Positions 13,667 through 20,665 of a stretch of 21,607 bases of DNA are shown here, in pieces. Each line of letters starts with the position of its first letter. The stretch's first letter is position 1. The stretch covers positions 1 through 21,607 of the forward strand of contig JBLMVJ010000010.1 in the NCBI GenBank assembly GCA_050255815.1, in the 5' to 3' direction. A model generated the notes under the pieces. It ran no database searches. It was not told the DNA's origin and saw only the letters and a list, made by a program, of their open reading frames with translations. This DNA comes from JAGORM01 sp050255815 (GTDB lineage Bacteria; Patescibacteriota; Microgenomatia; Levybacterales; GWA1-39-11). Made by a program: the position numbers and the translations under genes.

Positions 13667-13690
13667 ATCTTCTTGGCTTGACAAGAAGAT
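13667..13690. promoter_or_regulatory. 9-bp perfect inverted repeat over the -35 box, possible operator
   Basis: ATCTTCTTG (13667-13675) and CAAGAAGAT (13682-13690) are perfect inverted copies with a 6-base centre, and they cover the -35 TTGACA at 13678-13683. No T-run follows, so it is not a typical terminator; since transcription should begin at 13713 it would act as DNA, for example as a regulator site. Confidence 0.55.
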
Positions 13691-13706
13691 CACTGTATTC
13701 TTAAAT
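13678..13706 (+). promoter_or_regulatory. Promoter of the Cache/M50/GT-C operon (leaderless type)
   Basis: A consensus TTGACA (13678-13683), 17 bp, TTAAAT (13701-13706), 6 bases, then ATG at 13713. It is the only perfect -35 found in the window. Confidence 0.7.
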
Positions 13707-13712
13707 ATATAT

Positions 13713-14261
13713 ATGGCAAAGATCTCCAAGCCAAAAGTACAAAACCACACGTTTCTAAAACTCATTATTGCAATTCTTATCCTGGGAGGAGGCCTTCTCA
13801 TCTTAAAATATATTAAAGTAAAAGAGGATTGGCGGGAGCATGCGGTAGCCCTTACTGAAGGTATCCAGAAATATGAATTTTTAGACCAGGTTGAGGACGC
13901 ACAAGTACTTTCCGCAATAGCCACACAAATTCCCTCTGTGGGGAACCCTATAATTTCCTCAGATATGACCCTGCAGAGGATGATTACCGTTATGAGCGCT
14001 AAAACTGAACGGAATATTGTAGTAGTGGATAAAAATAAAAAGATACTTGCAGATACCATTGCTTCCCGTGTGGGCCAGACATACGCAGAGGATAAAAATG
14101 GGGAGATTTCAAAAACACTATTTGACGGGGTGCCCCGCTCGTTCATAGAAAAAGATGCTGATTTTCCTGATGGCATCAGCCAAACAGTAGTGCAGATGAA
14201 AGATGCTAACGGTACCATCATAGGTGCGGTTATTATTACTTCTTCGAATATCTTCAAATAA
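13713..14261 (+). CDS. Membrane-anchored Cache/PAS-like extracytoplasmic domain protein
   Basis: A 182-residue protein with a basic N-terminus, one membrane segment (FLKLIIAILILGGGLLILKYI, about 14-34) and an outside domain. The part TERNIVVVDKNKKILADTIASRVGQTYAED, followed by the end VVQMKDANGTIIGAVIITSS, reads like the sensor domains of histidine kinases and chemoreceptors (single Cache/PDC type: 'vvD.dg.iiAds...vG' and 'v...dG.viGav.v'). There is no second membrane segment and no kinase, HAMP or signalling output, so it may be a ligand-binding partner for another membrane protein. The M50-like protease starts 2 bases after its stop. The domain call is by pattern, not by search. Confidence 0.65.
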   Translation: MAKISKPKVQNHTFLKLIIAILILGGGLLILKYIKVKEDWREHAVALTEGIQKYEFLDQVEDAQVLSAIATQIPSVGNPIISSDMTLQRMITVMSAKTERNIVVVDKNKKILADTIASRVGQTYAEDKNGEISKTLFDGVPRSFIEKDADFPDGISQTVVQMKDANGTIIGAVIITSSNIFK

Positions 14262-14263
14262 CT

Positions 14264-14965
14264 GTGTATATTTGGGCAATCTTTCTTATTGAGATTTTTG
14301 TTATCTTCTTGACCTCCCGTGCAATCTTCCAATCATTCTTTGTTATTTTCTACCTCTTGTTTAGAAGTGAAAAGATGAGCATTACACTTCTTTCTATTTT
14401 TTTCTTTCCGGGTGTTATAGTCCATGAACTGTCGCATTTATTAACAGCTGAGATATTAGGGGTAAAAACGCATGGTATATATCTGGTCCCTGAATACCGG
14501 AACGGCAGGCTAAAAATGGGAAGCGTTTTAGTAGACCATTCAGACTTCATCAGGCAATTTTTTATAGGAGTTGCCCCCTTATTTACCGGACTTTGGTTAC
14601 TGTCATCCATCTGTTATCTATTGTTTACCCATTTAGATTTTGCCATGGTACTGCATTCCCCGTTTATGATGGTTATGCTGCTTTTAGCTTCATATCTTAC
14701 ATTTGCGGTTACTAATACCATGTTCTCCAGTAAAAAGGATATGGATGGAGCGCTTGAACTTTTTATTGTTATTGGTATTGTTTTTACTGTTGTATATTTT
14801 CTGAATTTTCATCTGGAGCAGTATTTTATAAACCTTATTCAAATACCCCAGATTTTGGAAATCATAAAACAAACTACCATCCTTTTTTCAATCCCTTTAG
14901 GCTTTAACCTCACTACAGTATTTCTGGCATCTACCATCCTTAAGAAAAGAGGGGTGAGGATATGA
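14264..14965 (+). CDS. M50-like intramembrane metalloprotease
   Basis: A 233-residue polytopic protein with about six membrane segments. HELSH (His54, Glu55, His58) lies within a hydrophobic segment (FFFPGVIVHELSHLLTAEILG), as in site-2 proteases, where it binds zinc. SSKKDMDGALELF (Asp159 or Asp161) lies in a later segment where the third ligand (LDG in classical M50) would be. There is no PDZ domain. M50 enzymes cut membrane-spanning substrates such as anti-sigma factors; some small M50-like proteins have no known substrate. The start is GTG, 2 bases after the upstream stop; the end overlaps the GT-C gene as ATGA. The neighbouring single-pass Cache protein is a possible substrate or regulator (inference). 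Confidence 0.75.
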   Translation: MYIWAIFLIEIFVIFLTSRAIFQSFFVIFYLLFRSEKMSITLLSIFFFPGVIVHELSHLLTAEILGVKTHGIYLVPEYRNGRLKMGSVLVDHSDFIRQFFIGVAPLFTGLWLLSSICYLLFTHLDFAMVLHSPFMMVMLLLASYLTFAVTNTMFSSKKDMDGALELFIVIGIVFTVVYFLNFHLEQYFINLIQIPQILEIIKQTTILFSIPLGFNLTTVFLASTILKKRGVRI

Positions 14966-16506
14966 GATGGATAAAAATAGGCGGAATAGTTGTTTTTTTG
15001 TTAATCTTTGAGCTTCTCCTCTATAAAATTTTCTCCCGCCGTTCCTTATCTTTTGGCTGTTTTGATGATTGCGCCAACTATATGGCGGGGTATTTCATGC
15101 TGCAAGGAAAAACCCTATATTCCCAAATTTTTTACAACCATATTATGGGTATGGCAGACCTTTCATTTCTGGTACAAAAACTCCATCATTCTATAAATAT
15201 GTATGACCTGGTATTAACGCACCGGAAGATTATTATGGCTTCATCTTTTCTTTTTGGGTTTCTTCTGATGGTGCGGTTTAACTGGAAAGGGTTTTTGTTT
15301 GTTGTGCTATATGAGCTCTCTAAGTTTTATGTCTTTGGTGACCGCTTTTTAGGGGAGTCTATTGCGGTATATGCAGGGGTGTATCTGGTAGGACTTATTT
15401 TAGAAAAATTCAATAACAAAAAGGGCCTCCATGCAGTTGATTATATCCTTGCCGGCATGTCAGCATTCCTTATAATTTTTATGCGGGAACCATATATCCC
15501 GTTTGCACTAGCTGCTTTTGGATTTTTATTATTTGGCAAGTTTTCCGGGCAGAAGTGGCTGGGACTGGCTGCATTCTTTCTTCCCCTGATGGTAGTTTTA
15601 TTAACTACAGATATTCCGGCTTTTATTTTTAATGATTTTACGGTGAATGCAGCTACTGCCATAAAGGGTGAAGTGCAGAGTAGTAGGCTACTGGGAATAG
15701 GTCTTCCTGAAATGTTTTTATATCCGGTGTTTTTATTGTTCACCGGGAAATTTAACTTTTTCCATTACTTTCTTATATCCCTGAGTATTGTTTTTTGTGT
15801 AGGAATTGTTGAGAGAGTTATTGCCGGGAAGAAATTTTTTGCGTTAATCTTATTACTTCTTCTGGGACTGGCGAACATACGGGTAACACCTCCCGGGACC
15901 ACCTATTTTGAAGCGTACCATATGATGGTTTGGTTTGGCCTATTTTTGTTTTCTGCAATATATTTTGCAACTGAATTCCAAAAAATACATATGAGGGTTG
16001 TGGGGCTGGGGATCATCTGCATAGGGTGGGGAATGGTGGTTTTAGGACCAGGCTCTTATCTGTATGACAAAATAGACTTGCAGGAGGCACTCCTGACTAA
16101 TTTTGGGAAGGTTATGCAAGTGGGGAACGTAGTTCATGATCTGTCGCATCCTTCAGATACCCTGTTTTTAGACGGGGCAGATGATATGGTTTACTGGCAA
16201 TCAGGCCTTTTTTCTCCATATGCATATAGCTGGTATACGTCAGTAATGCCTATGATTCCAATTTATAAAGAAGCACGGATTGCTATGTTCAAAAAAGACC
16301 CGCCAACATTTTATTATGACTATTGTTCAAAGACAGCACCTTTTCATTCCAGCCTTCCAGGCTTTGTAAAAGAGTCTTACCAACAACTTTATGAGAGTGG
16401 AAAACCCAGTTGCCTGTATATTCTGAAGTCCAAAGTCCCTGCAATTTCCCCAAACCAATGGGAAAGGGCAAAAGAGGCATTTTTTACTAATCCAAATACG
16501 TACTGA
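14962..16506 (+). CDS. GT-C fold membrane glycosyltransferase-like protein
   Basis: A 514-residue protein with about 10 to 11 membrane segments and a soluble C-terminal part (about 385-514). The first outer loop has the GT-C pattern: SFGCFDDCANYMAGYFMLQG, then KTLYSQIFYNHIMGMADLSF, with an Asp pair near residue 36, as in PMT/ArnT-like enzymes that use polyprenyl-phosphate sugars. A second motif, FMREPYIPFALAAFGF, lies near 175. The C-terminal part (SHPSDTLFLDGADDMVYWQSG, then YSWYTSVMP) fits the periplasmic domain of this family. The acceptor is unknown: surface polysaccharide, lipid or protein. It is the last gene of the operon with the Cache and M50 genes; the next promoter's -35 overlaps its stop codon. 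Confidence 0.7.
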   Translation: MRWIKIGGIVVFLLIFELLLYKIFSRRSLSFGCFDDCANYMAGYFMLQGKTLYSQIFYNHIMGMADLSFLVQKLHHSINMYDLVLTHRKIIMASSFLFGFLLMVRFNWKGFLFVVLYELSKFYVFGDRFLGESIAVYAGVYLVGLILEKFNNKKGLHAVDYILAGMSAFLIIFMREPYIPFALAAFGFLLFGKFSGQKWLGLAAFFLPLMVVLLTTDIPAFIFNDFTVNAATAIKGEVQSSRLLGIGLPEMFLYPVFLLFTGKFNFFHYFLISLSIVFCVGIVERVIAGKKFFALILLLLLGLANIRVTPPGTTYFEAYHMMVWFGLFLFSAIYFATEFQKIHMRVVGLGIICIGWGMVVLGPGSYLYDKIDLQEALLTNFGKVMQVGNVVHDLSHPSDTLFLDGADDMVYWQSGLFSPYAYSWYTSVMPMIPIYKEARIAMFKKDPPTFYYDYCSKTAPFHSSLPGFVKESYQQLYESGKPSCLYILKSKVPAISPNQWERAKEAFFTNPNTY

Positions 16507-16531
16507 CTCAGCTCTGATTGTATGATAAAAT
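16503..16531 (+). promoter_or_regulatory. Promoter of the VUT-transporter/CofE-like pair (leaderless type)
   Basis: CTGACT (16503-16508), 17 bp, TAAAAT (16526-16531), 7 bases, then ATG at 16539. The -35 contains the TGA stop of the GT-C gene. Confidence 0.6.
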
Positions 16532-16538
16532 TTCCTTT

Positions 16539-17195
16539 ATGTTGAAAATTGAGAAATTAGATTTTCTTGTATCTGTCTACATTTTTTGTATTTGCGCCTC
16601 AGAACTCATGGGTGCAAAAACCTTTCCTCTTGTTAAAGTATTCGGGTACCAGCTAAACGCAAGCGTTGCTATTTTTGTGCTTCCATTTATTTATTCTATT
16701 AATGATGTGGTAGTAGAGGTTTTAGGCTTGGATAAGGCAAGAAGCATAGTCCGCTCAGGATTAATAGTTGTGGTAATGGTTCTGTTCTTTTCCCTGTTGT
16801 TTACATCCCTTCCTCCCTCAACCAGGTTTGCCGTCCAGGAAAAATCATATGACAGTGTTTTTGGCCTTTCGGCACGGATTTCTGCCGCCTCACTAACCGC
16901 GTTTATTATTGCCGAATTTACGGATGTTTTCATCTTTTTTAAACTCCGCCAGAAATTAGGCAAGAAAGCACTTTGGTTGAGAAACAACCTTTCTAATTTT
17001 ATCTCTGAATTTTTAGATACTGCCATATTTATGGCACTTGCTTTTTATGCTTTTGATAAGCCGTTCATGGCAAATGTAAATTTTCTTTTCAGCCTCATCC
17101 TTCCGTATTGGCTTATTAAGTGTTTTATGTCTATCATAGAAACACCATTGGTCTATGCAGGCGTTTCCTGGCTCAGAGGGAAAGAAAAGAAATAA
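16539..17195 (+). CDS. VUT-family transporter (YhhQ/queuosine-precursor type)
   Basis: A 218-residue membrane protein with about six segments. The family pattern is visible: SELMGAKTFPLVKVFGYQLN, then VLPFIYSINDVVVEVLGLDKARSIV (the conserved FP-x-Y-x-x-x-D-x-x-x-E-V-x-G-x-x-x-AR element in a variant form), and NNLSNFISEFLDTAIFMALAF near the end. E. coli YhhQ takes up 7-cyano/7-aminomethyl-deazaguanine for queuosine in tRNA; substrate here is inferred. An in-frame TTG at 16518 exists, but the promoter places the transcript start at the ATG at 16539. The stop overlaps the next start (TAATG), so translation is coupled to the CofE-like gene. Confidence 0.82.
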   Translation: MLKIEKLDFLVSVYIFCICASELMGAKTFPLVKVFGYQLNASVAIFVLPFIYSINDVVVEVLGLDKARSIVRSGLIVVVMVLFFSLLFTSLPPSTRFAVQEKSYDSVFGLSARISAASLTAFIIAEFTDVFIFFKLRQKLGKKALWLRNNLSNFISEFLDTAIFMALAFYAFDKPFMANVNFLFSLILPYWLIKCFMSIIETPLVYAGVSWLRGKEKK

Positions 17196-17941
17196 TGACA
17201 GTTACCCCGGTTAAAACCCACAAAATTACAACAGAAGATAAAGATTTATTACAGATACTGGATAGGTATATTACAGGCCTGGAAGAAAATTCTGTTGTTG
17301 TTATTGCCTCTAAAATTATTGCTATAACGCAGGGTAGAGTAGTAAAGATTACAGAGGAAGAGCTGGACCGGCTGATAAAAGAAGAGGCAGACCTCTACCT
17401 TCCAAAAGAGGAGCATCAATACAAGCTTTATATTACATTAAAAAACCACCGTATGACCTATTCTTCCGGTATAGATGAGTCAAATGGGAATGGGTACCAG
17501 GTTTTATGGCCGGAACATGTCCAGGAGGATGCAAATTCAGCCCGGGCATTTCTGAAAAAAAAATTTGGCCTCAAGCATGTAGGAATAATAGTAACGGATA
17601 TGACGGTGTTGCCTCTGAGATGGGGCATTATTGCCGGAGAACTGGCCTACAGCGGTTTTTTGCCGGTAAAGCACCTGGTGGGTACACCGGATATCTTTGG
17701 AAGGCCTTTTAACTATACTAATGTAGGCATTTTAAATGGTTTAGCAGCATCTGCAGGAGTAGTGATGGGGGAGGGGGCAGAACAGACTCCCTTAGGAATT
17801 ATCTCAGGCATTCCTTTTGTAGAATTTGTAGATCAGGACCCTACAAAGGAAGAGCTTGACTCTTTAATCATAGACCCGCTCCAGGATCTGTATGGTCCCC
17901 TGTTTAAGCATGTGAAGTGGAGAAAAGGCGGAGGGAAATAA
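17195..17941 (+). CDS. CofE-like protein (coenzyme F420-0:L-glutamate ligase family)
   Basis: A 248-residue protein of the F420 ligase family (PF01996-like): SVVVIASKIIAITQGRVV near residue 28, then LPKEEHQYKLYITLKNHRMT, GIDESNGNGYQVLWPEHVQED, the long VGIIVTDMTVLPLRWGIIAG, and GEGAEQTPLGIISGIPFVEF near the end. CofE adds glutamates by gamma-linkage to F420-0 in archaea and actinobacteria. No other F420 gene is in the window and the lineage is not known for F420, so the real substrate is uncertain; a folate or another small carboxylate is conceivable. The frame reads further upstream, but the ATG at 17195 overlaps the transporter stop and gives the normal family N-terminus. No FMN-binding extension is present. 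Confidence 0.85.
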   Translation: MTVTPVKTHKITTEDKDLLQILDRYITGLEENSVVVIASKIIAITQGRVVKITEEELDRLIKEEADLYLPKEEHQYKLYITLKNHRMTYSSGIDESNGNGYQVLWPEHVQEDANSARAFLKKKFGLKHVGIIVTDMTVLPLRWGIIAGELAYSGFLPVKHLVGTPDIFGRPFNYTNVGILNGLAASAGVVMGEGAEQTPLGIISGIPFVEFVDQDPTKEELDSLIIDPLQDLYGPLFKHVKWRKGGGK

Positions 17942-17947
17942 TTTTTC

Positions 17948-17983
17948 TCGAATGCCTCGAATAGTTATCGAATCAGCTCGAAT
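17948..17983. repeat. Four TCGAAT words at about 10-bp spacing
   Basis: TCGAAT occurs at 17948, 17957, 17968 and 17978 (spacings 9, 11, 10) in the 53-bp gap between the convergent CofE-like and doxX genes. A spacing close to one helical turn would put all sites on one face of DNA. No hairpin terminator is apparent. Confidence 0.7.
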
Positions 17984-17994
17984 AAGAGCTGCCG

Positions 17995-18567
17995 TTATCT
18001 CTTTTTAGATTTGGAAGGTTTGAAGAGGGAGCCTTTTTGCCAGGGAGTACCCAGTTTTGGCAAAAGGAAGCGGTCAAGGCCATAATAGCCGGCTACGCGC
18101 CAAGCCATGATAATAAAGAGCTGGATAACAAACATAAATGGGTTGGTGCTCACCGTTCCTGCAAACAGGTAATTCATATTCATAAAGGCCCCAAAGAACG
18201 CTGCAATTCCCGTAAAAATTCCCAGAATAAGAGCAATTCCTACCAATAATTCACCTACGGCAACCATATTTGAAAAAAGATTTGCATTTGGGATTACGGA
18301 AGATTGCAGGAATGCGCCATACCAACCACTTACATCAGGATGTGCTCCTGCTGTTTTTTTCAAAGCTCCCATGAGAAATCCCGTTAGGGGAGCGCCCGCT
18401 GCCGGTCCAAACCAGGCAGGATTGGTAACTTTTTCCCATCCGGCAACTGCCCATTCATACCCAATGTAAAGCCTCAAAAGTAACCAAACAAGAGAAAGTT
18501 TGGTGTCAGCAAAAAGGAAGCGTGCTAAAGGCGGTTCCGGGATTTGAGATGAAGACTGGGCAGCCAT
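17995..18567 (-). CDS. DoxX-family membrane protein
   Basis: A 190-residue protein with about four membrane segments. The pattern LSLVWLLLRLYIGYEWAVAGWEKVTNPAWFG at the start and MNMNYLFAGTVSTNPFMF plus WRVAGYYGLDRFLLP at the end match the DoxX/DoxD group, members of which include a subunit of thiosulfate:quinone oxidoreductase; the role of most members is uncertain and some are linked to oxidative stress. It ends in a basic tail (KPSKSKKR). Leaderless promoter at 18574-18603. The D-lactate dehydrogenase-type gene lies upstream on the same strand but 203 bp away, with repeats between. Confidence 0.88.
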   Translation of the reverse strand: MAAQSSSQIPEPPLARFLFADTKLSLVWLLLRLYIGYEWAVAGWEKVTNPAWFGPAAGAPLTGFLMGALKKTAGAHPDVSGWYGAFLQSSVIPNANLFSNMVAVGELLVGIALILGIFTGIAAFFGAFMNMNYLFAGTVSTNPFMFVIQLFIIMAWRVAGYYGLDRFLLPKLGTPWQKGSLFKPSKSKKR

Positions 18568-18573
18568 GTATTA

Positions 18574-18603
18574 AGTATATTCAGTTTTTTATAAGGAAGT
18601 CAA
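18574..18603 (-). promoter_or_regulatory. Promoter of the doxX gene (leaderless type)
   Basis: On the minus strand, TTGACT (18603-18598), 18 bp, TATACT (18579-18574), 6 bases, ATG at 18567. Both boxes match consensus at 5/6. Confidence 0.72.
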
Positions 18604-18664
18604 GAGCCGTTCCAGGCAGTAACCAATTAATCAAAGACCGAAGGTCGCAAGCTCTGCTTATTAC

Positions 18665-18758
18665 CAAACCAATAATAAATGATTAACGATTAATGAAATA
18701 AACATTCTGTTAGAAATCGTTTAATCAATTATTGCATTAAAAATTCTGAATTGGTTTG
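18665..18758. repeat. Long imperfect inverted repeat between dld-type and doxX genes
   Basis: CAAACCAAT (18665-18673) is matched by ATTGGTTTG (18750-18758), and inside them AATAAT and GATTAACGATT (18681-18691) are matched by AATCGTTTAATC (18715-18726) and ATTATT, with a 16-base extra stretch in the right arm. A separate small hairpin GACC-GAA-GGTC lies at 18636-18646. The whole is AT-rich, so partial chance matching is possible. No gene is seen in 18604-18770. Confidence 0.5.
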
Positions 18759-18770
18759 AAAATTACAAAA

Positions 18771-20423
18771 TTAAAAGTTTTGTCTGAGGTGTTCCATTGC
18801 GTAGGACAGGGAAGTCCCTACTTTTTTGCGCGGATTAAATATATTCTCCGGGTCAAATATTTCCTTTGTTTTTAAAAACAATTCGTACAGGTGTTCCCCA
18901 TACATTTTACGAAGGTATGGTGTTCTAATCAGTCCGTCATTATGCTCTCCGGTAATTGAGCCTTTGTATTTAATGATGATGTCGTATACCTTATCTGCAA
19001 TCTCCGGAATAGCAGACCGGACACTCTTTTTACTGATATCTACCAGGGGTATGATATGGTAATTCCCGTCTCCCACATGCCCTGCTACGGTAAAGGTAAA
19101 ATCTTTATGTTTCTTTATGATCTCTACTATCTGGGGAATAACTTCTGCAGTATCTTTTGGGTTAATCACAAAGTCATCTATGAAGGGGGCAGTATGCTTA
19201 TTTTTAAACTTTTGGCGGAGAAGATTAAAGCTTTCCCTCCGGATGAGCCAATATTTCTGCTCCTGGTTTTCTACGGCAATCCTGGTTTTAGGGTGAAGGG
19301 GTGCCAAATCCTGCTTTAATTTCTCAATTTTTTGCTTGAGTTCTTCCGGGTCATTACCGGTAAAGTCTACTTGTAAGACTAATTTGGGCAATCCGCCGCG
19401 TACTACCAGTAAAAACTCAGGCATAAAAGCTATACCTGTTCCTATAAATCCTTTAGCGCCCAATTTCTTTGCAAACTCAGGAAAGAATTTTAATGCAAGC
19501 TTGAGGGTATTATCATCATAAGACTCAAAGCTTTCCGGTTGCAGGGCTAGTACTTTATTAACAATTTCTCCCAGGTGGTCCAGGTCATGCAGGAAGATAA
19601 TCATCATTTCCCTGTGCATGTGTATAGGTACCAGCTCTAATTCTGCTTCCAGCATAAGACCTAACGTTCCCTGGGCACCTACCCAAAGCTGTGTTAAGTC
19701 AAAGGTATCGTGTTCTTTATCATAGACATTCCATAAAAAGTATCCGGCTGAATTTTTTGAAACTGCCGGCTTTGCAGCCATGATTTCATCATAGTTATCT
19801 GTTATGAGCTTATACATTTTCCGGTAAATTTCCCCCTCCAGGTCATCCTGTTCCATTTTTTTCTCCAGCTGGCCACGGGTGAGCTTAGAGAGCGTATAGG
19901 TTTTGCCGTCCCGTAGTACTACTTTCACTTTTTTGACATACTTTTCAGTTTTCCCGTATTGCAGGGATTTTTCCCCGCCTGAATTGTTATTTACTACGCC
20001 TCCCATAGCACACAGATCACGGGATGCAGGGTAGGAAGGGAAGAGAAGACCCTCTTTTATAGTTTCTTTTTCCAGGTCCCTATAAAAAACTCCCGGTTGA
20101 GTAATTACGCTCCGGTCTTTTATTTCAGGGGTTTTATTGAAGTAGCGTTTAAAGGAAACAATAATAGAGTCATTTATTGATCCGCCTCCCATATCTGTGC
20201 CGGCAGCCCGGCCGGTAAGGGAAAGGTGGGGGTGTTCTTTTTTATGTTTTGCTACAAATGCTACCAGTTTTTCTACGTCATCATCATCTTTGGGGAATGC
20301 TACCACCTGGGGTTTTACTTCAAAGAGGGAGGCATCATGGGAATGTTCTGTTAAAACAGCCTCATCTGTTTCTACGTCACCTTTTATAAGCTCTTTTAAT
20401 TCATTGAGCAGTAAAGAATCCAT
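18771..20423 (-). CDS. FAD-linked oxidase, D-lactate dehydrogenase/GlcD type
   Basis: A 550-residue flavoprotein. The N-terminal FAD-binding PCMH domain has VAFPKDDDDVEKLVAFV and SLTGRAAGTDMGGGSINDSI (about 69-87); PSYPASRDLCAMGGVVNNNS and LWVGAQGTLGLMLEAELELV follow. The C-terminal FAD-oxidase domain has AGHVGDGNYHIIPLV (about 447-461) and ITGEHNDGLIRTPYLRKMYG, ending at DPENIFNPRKK. These enzymes oxidise D-lactate, glycolate or related 2-hydroxyacids. There is no C-terminal Fe-S (CCG) domain. The electron acceptor is unknown. A frame extension begins at a TTG (20462), but the ATG at 20423 gives a normal N-terminus and has promoter-like boxes upstream. Gene family is certain; substrate is not. 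Confidence 0.92.
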   Translation of the reverse strand: MDSLLLNELKELIKGDVETDEAVLTEHSHDASLFEVKPQVVAFPKDDDDVEKLVAFVAKHKKEHPHLSLTGRAAGTDMGGGSINDSIIVSFKRYFNKTPEIKDRSVITQPGVFYRDLEKETIKEGLLFPSYPASRDLCAMGGVVNNNSGGEKSLQYGKTEKYVKKVKVVLRDGKTYTLSKLTRGQLEKKMEQDDLEGEIYRKMYKLITDNYDEIMAAKPAVSKNSAGYFLWNVYDKEHDTFDLTQLWVGAQGTLGLMLEAELELVPIHMHREMMIIFLHDLDHLGEIVNKVLALQPESFESYDDNTLKLALKFFPEFAKKLGAKGFIGTGIAFMPEFLLVVRGGLPKLVLQVDFTGNDPEELKQKIEKLKQDLAPLHPKTRIAVENQEQKYWLIRRESFNLLRQKFKNKHTAPFIDDFVINPKDTAEVIPQIVEIIKKHKDFTFTVAGHVGDGNYHIIPLVDISKKSVRSAIPEIADKVYDIIIKYKGSITGEHNDGLIRTPYLRKMYGEHLYELFLKTKEIFDPENIFNPRKKVGTSLSYAMEHLRQNF

Positions 20424-20432
20424 TGGTGTATT

Positions 20433-20462
20433 AGTGTACACATATTTTCTTTCATTTATCAA
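20433..20462 (-). promoter_or_regulatory. Candidate promoter of the D-lactate dehydrogenase-type gene
   Basis: On the minus strand, TTGATA (20462-20457), 18 bp, TACACT (20438-20433), 9 bases, ATG at 20423. The -10 is weak (4/6); the start position favours the ATG at 20423 over the TTG at 20462, which lies in the -35. Confidence 0.4.
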
Positions 20463-20515
20463 GCATCATTATGCTCAGGTTTTTTTCAGATATAAAAAAT
20501 ATACTTACTTTCCTT

Positions 20516-20543
20516 TTGAAACTCAGCATTATGTATATATATC
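20516..20543 (+). promoter_or_regulatory. Candidate promoter of the DUF2680-like gene
   Basis: TTGAAA (20516-20521), 16 bp, TATATC (20538-20543). It would give a leader of about 115 nt holding two hairpins. The AT-rich stretch offers other -10 choices. Confidence 0.45.
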
Positions 20544-20581
20544 CTCGCATATTAACCATATCCCAAGCCATAGAAGGAGTC

Positions 20582-20653
20582 CTCAGTTTGTCCTCGGACA
20601 ACTGAGTTAAAGACTTTTGTTTATGAGATTTAAGAAGACGCAAAAGTCTTTAA
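20582..20653 (+). promoter_or_regulatory. Two adjoining hairpins in the leader of the DUF2680-like gene
   Basis: Hairpin 1 (20582-20606) has CTCAGTTTGTCC against GGACAACTGAG with one bulged T and a tiny loop. Hairpin 2 begins on the next base: 20607-20619 and 20641-20653 are perfect 13-bp inverted copies (TTAAAGACTTTTG) around a 21-base loop. The last two stem bases (20652-20653) are the first two of the Shine-Dalgarno AAGGTGGTG (20652-20660). Neither hairpin has a following T-run, so this fits control of translation or mRNA stability better than termination. Confidence 0.65.
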
Positions 20654-20665
20654 GGTGGTGATTTT

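Noticed and set aside
13664..14332. Long minus-strand open frame (222 codons) across the Cache-like gene
   Set aside because: It is antisense to a plus-strand frame with a consensus promoter and a recognisable membrane anchor and sensor domain; the antisense product is Ser/Ile-rich without a family pattern.
20588..20605. Mini-gene TTG-TCC-TCG-GAC-AAC-TGA behind AAGGAG, as a leader peptide for the DUF2680-like gene
   Set aside because: Five codons without a repeated regulatory amino acid; its bases are fully explained by hairpin 1, and a TTG start for so short a peptide is weak evidence.
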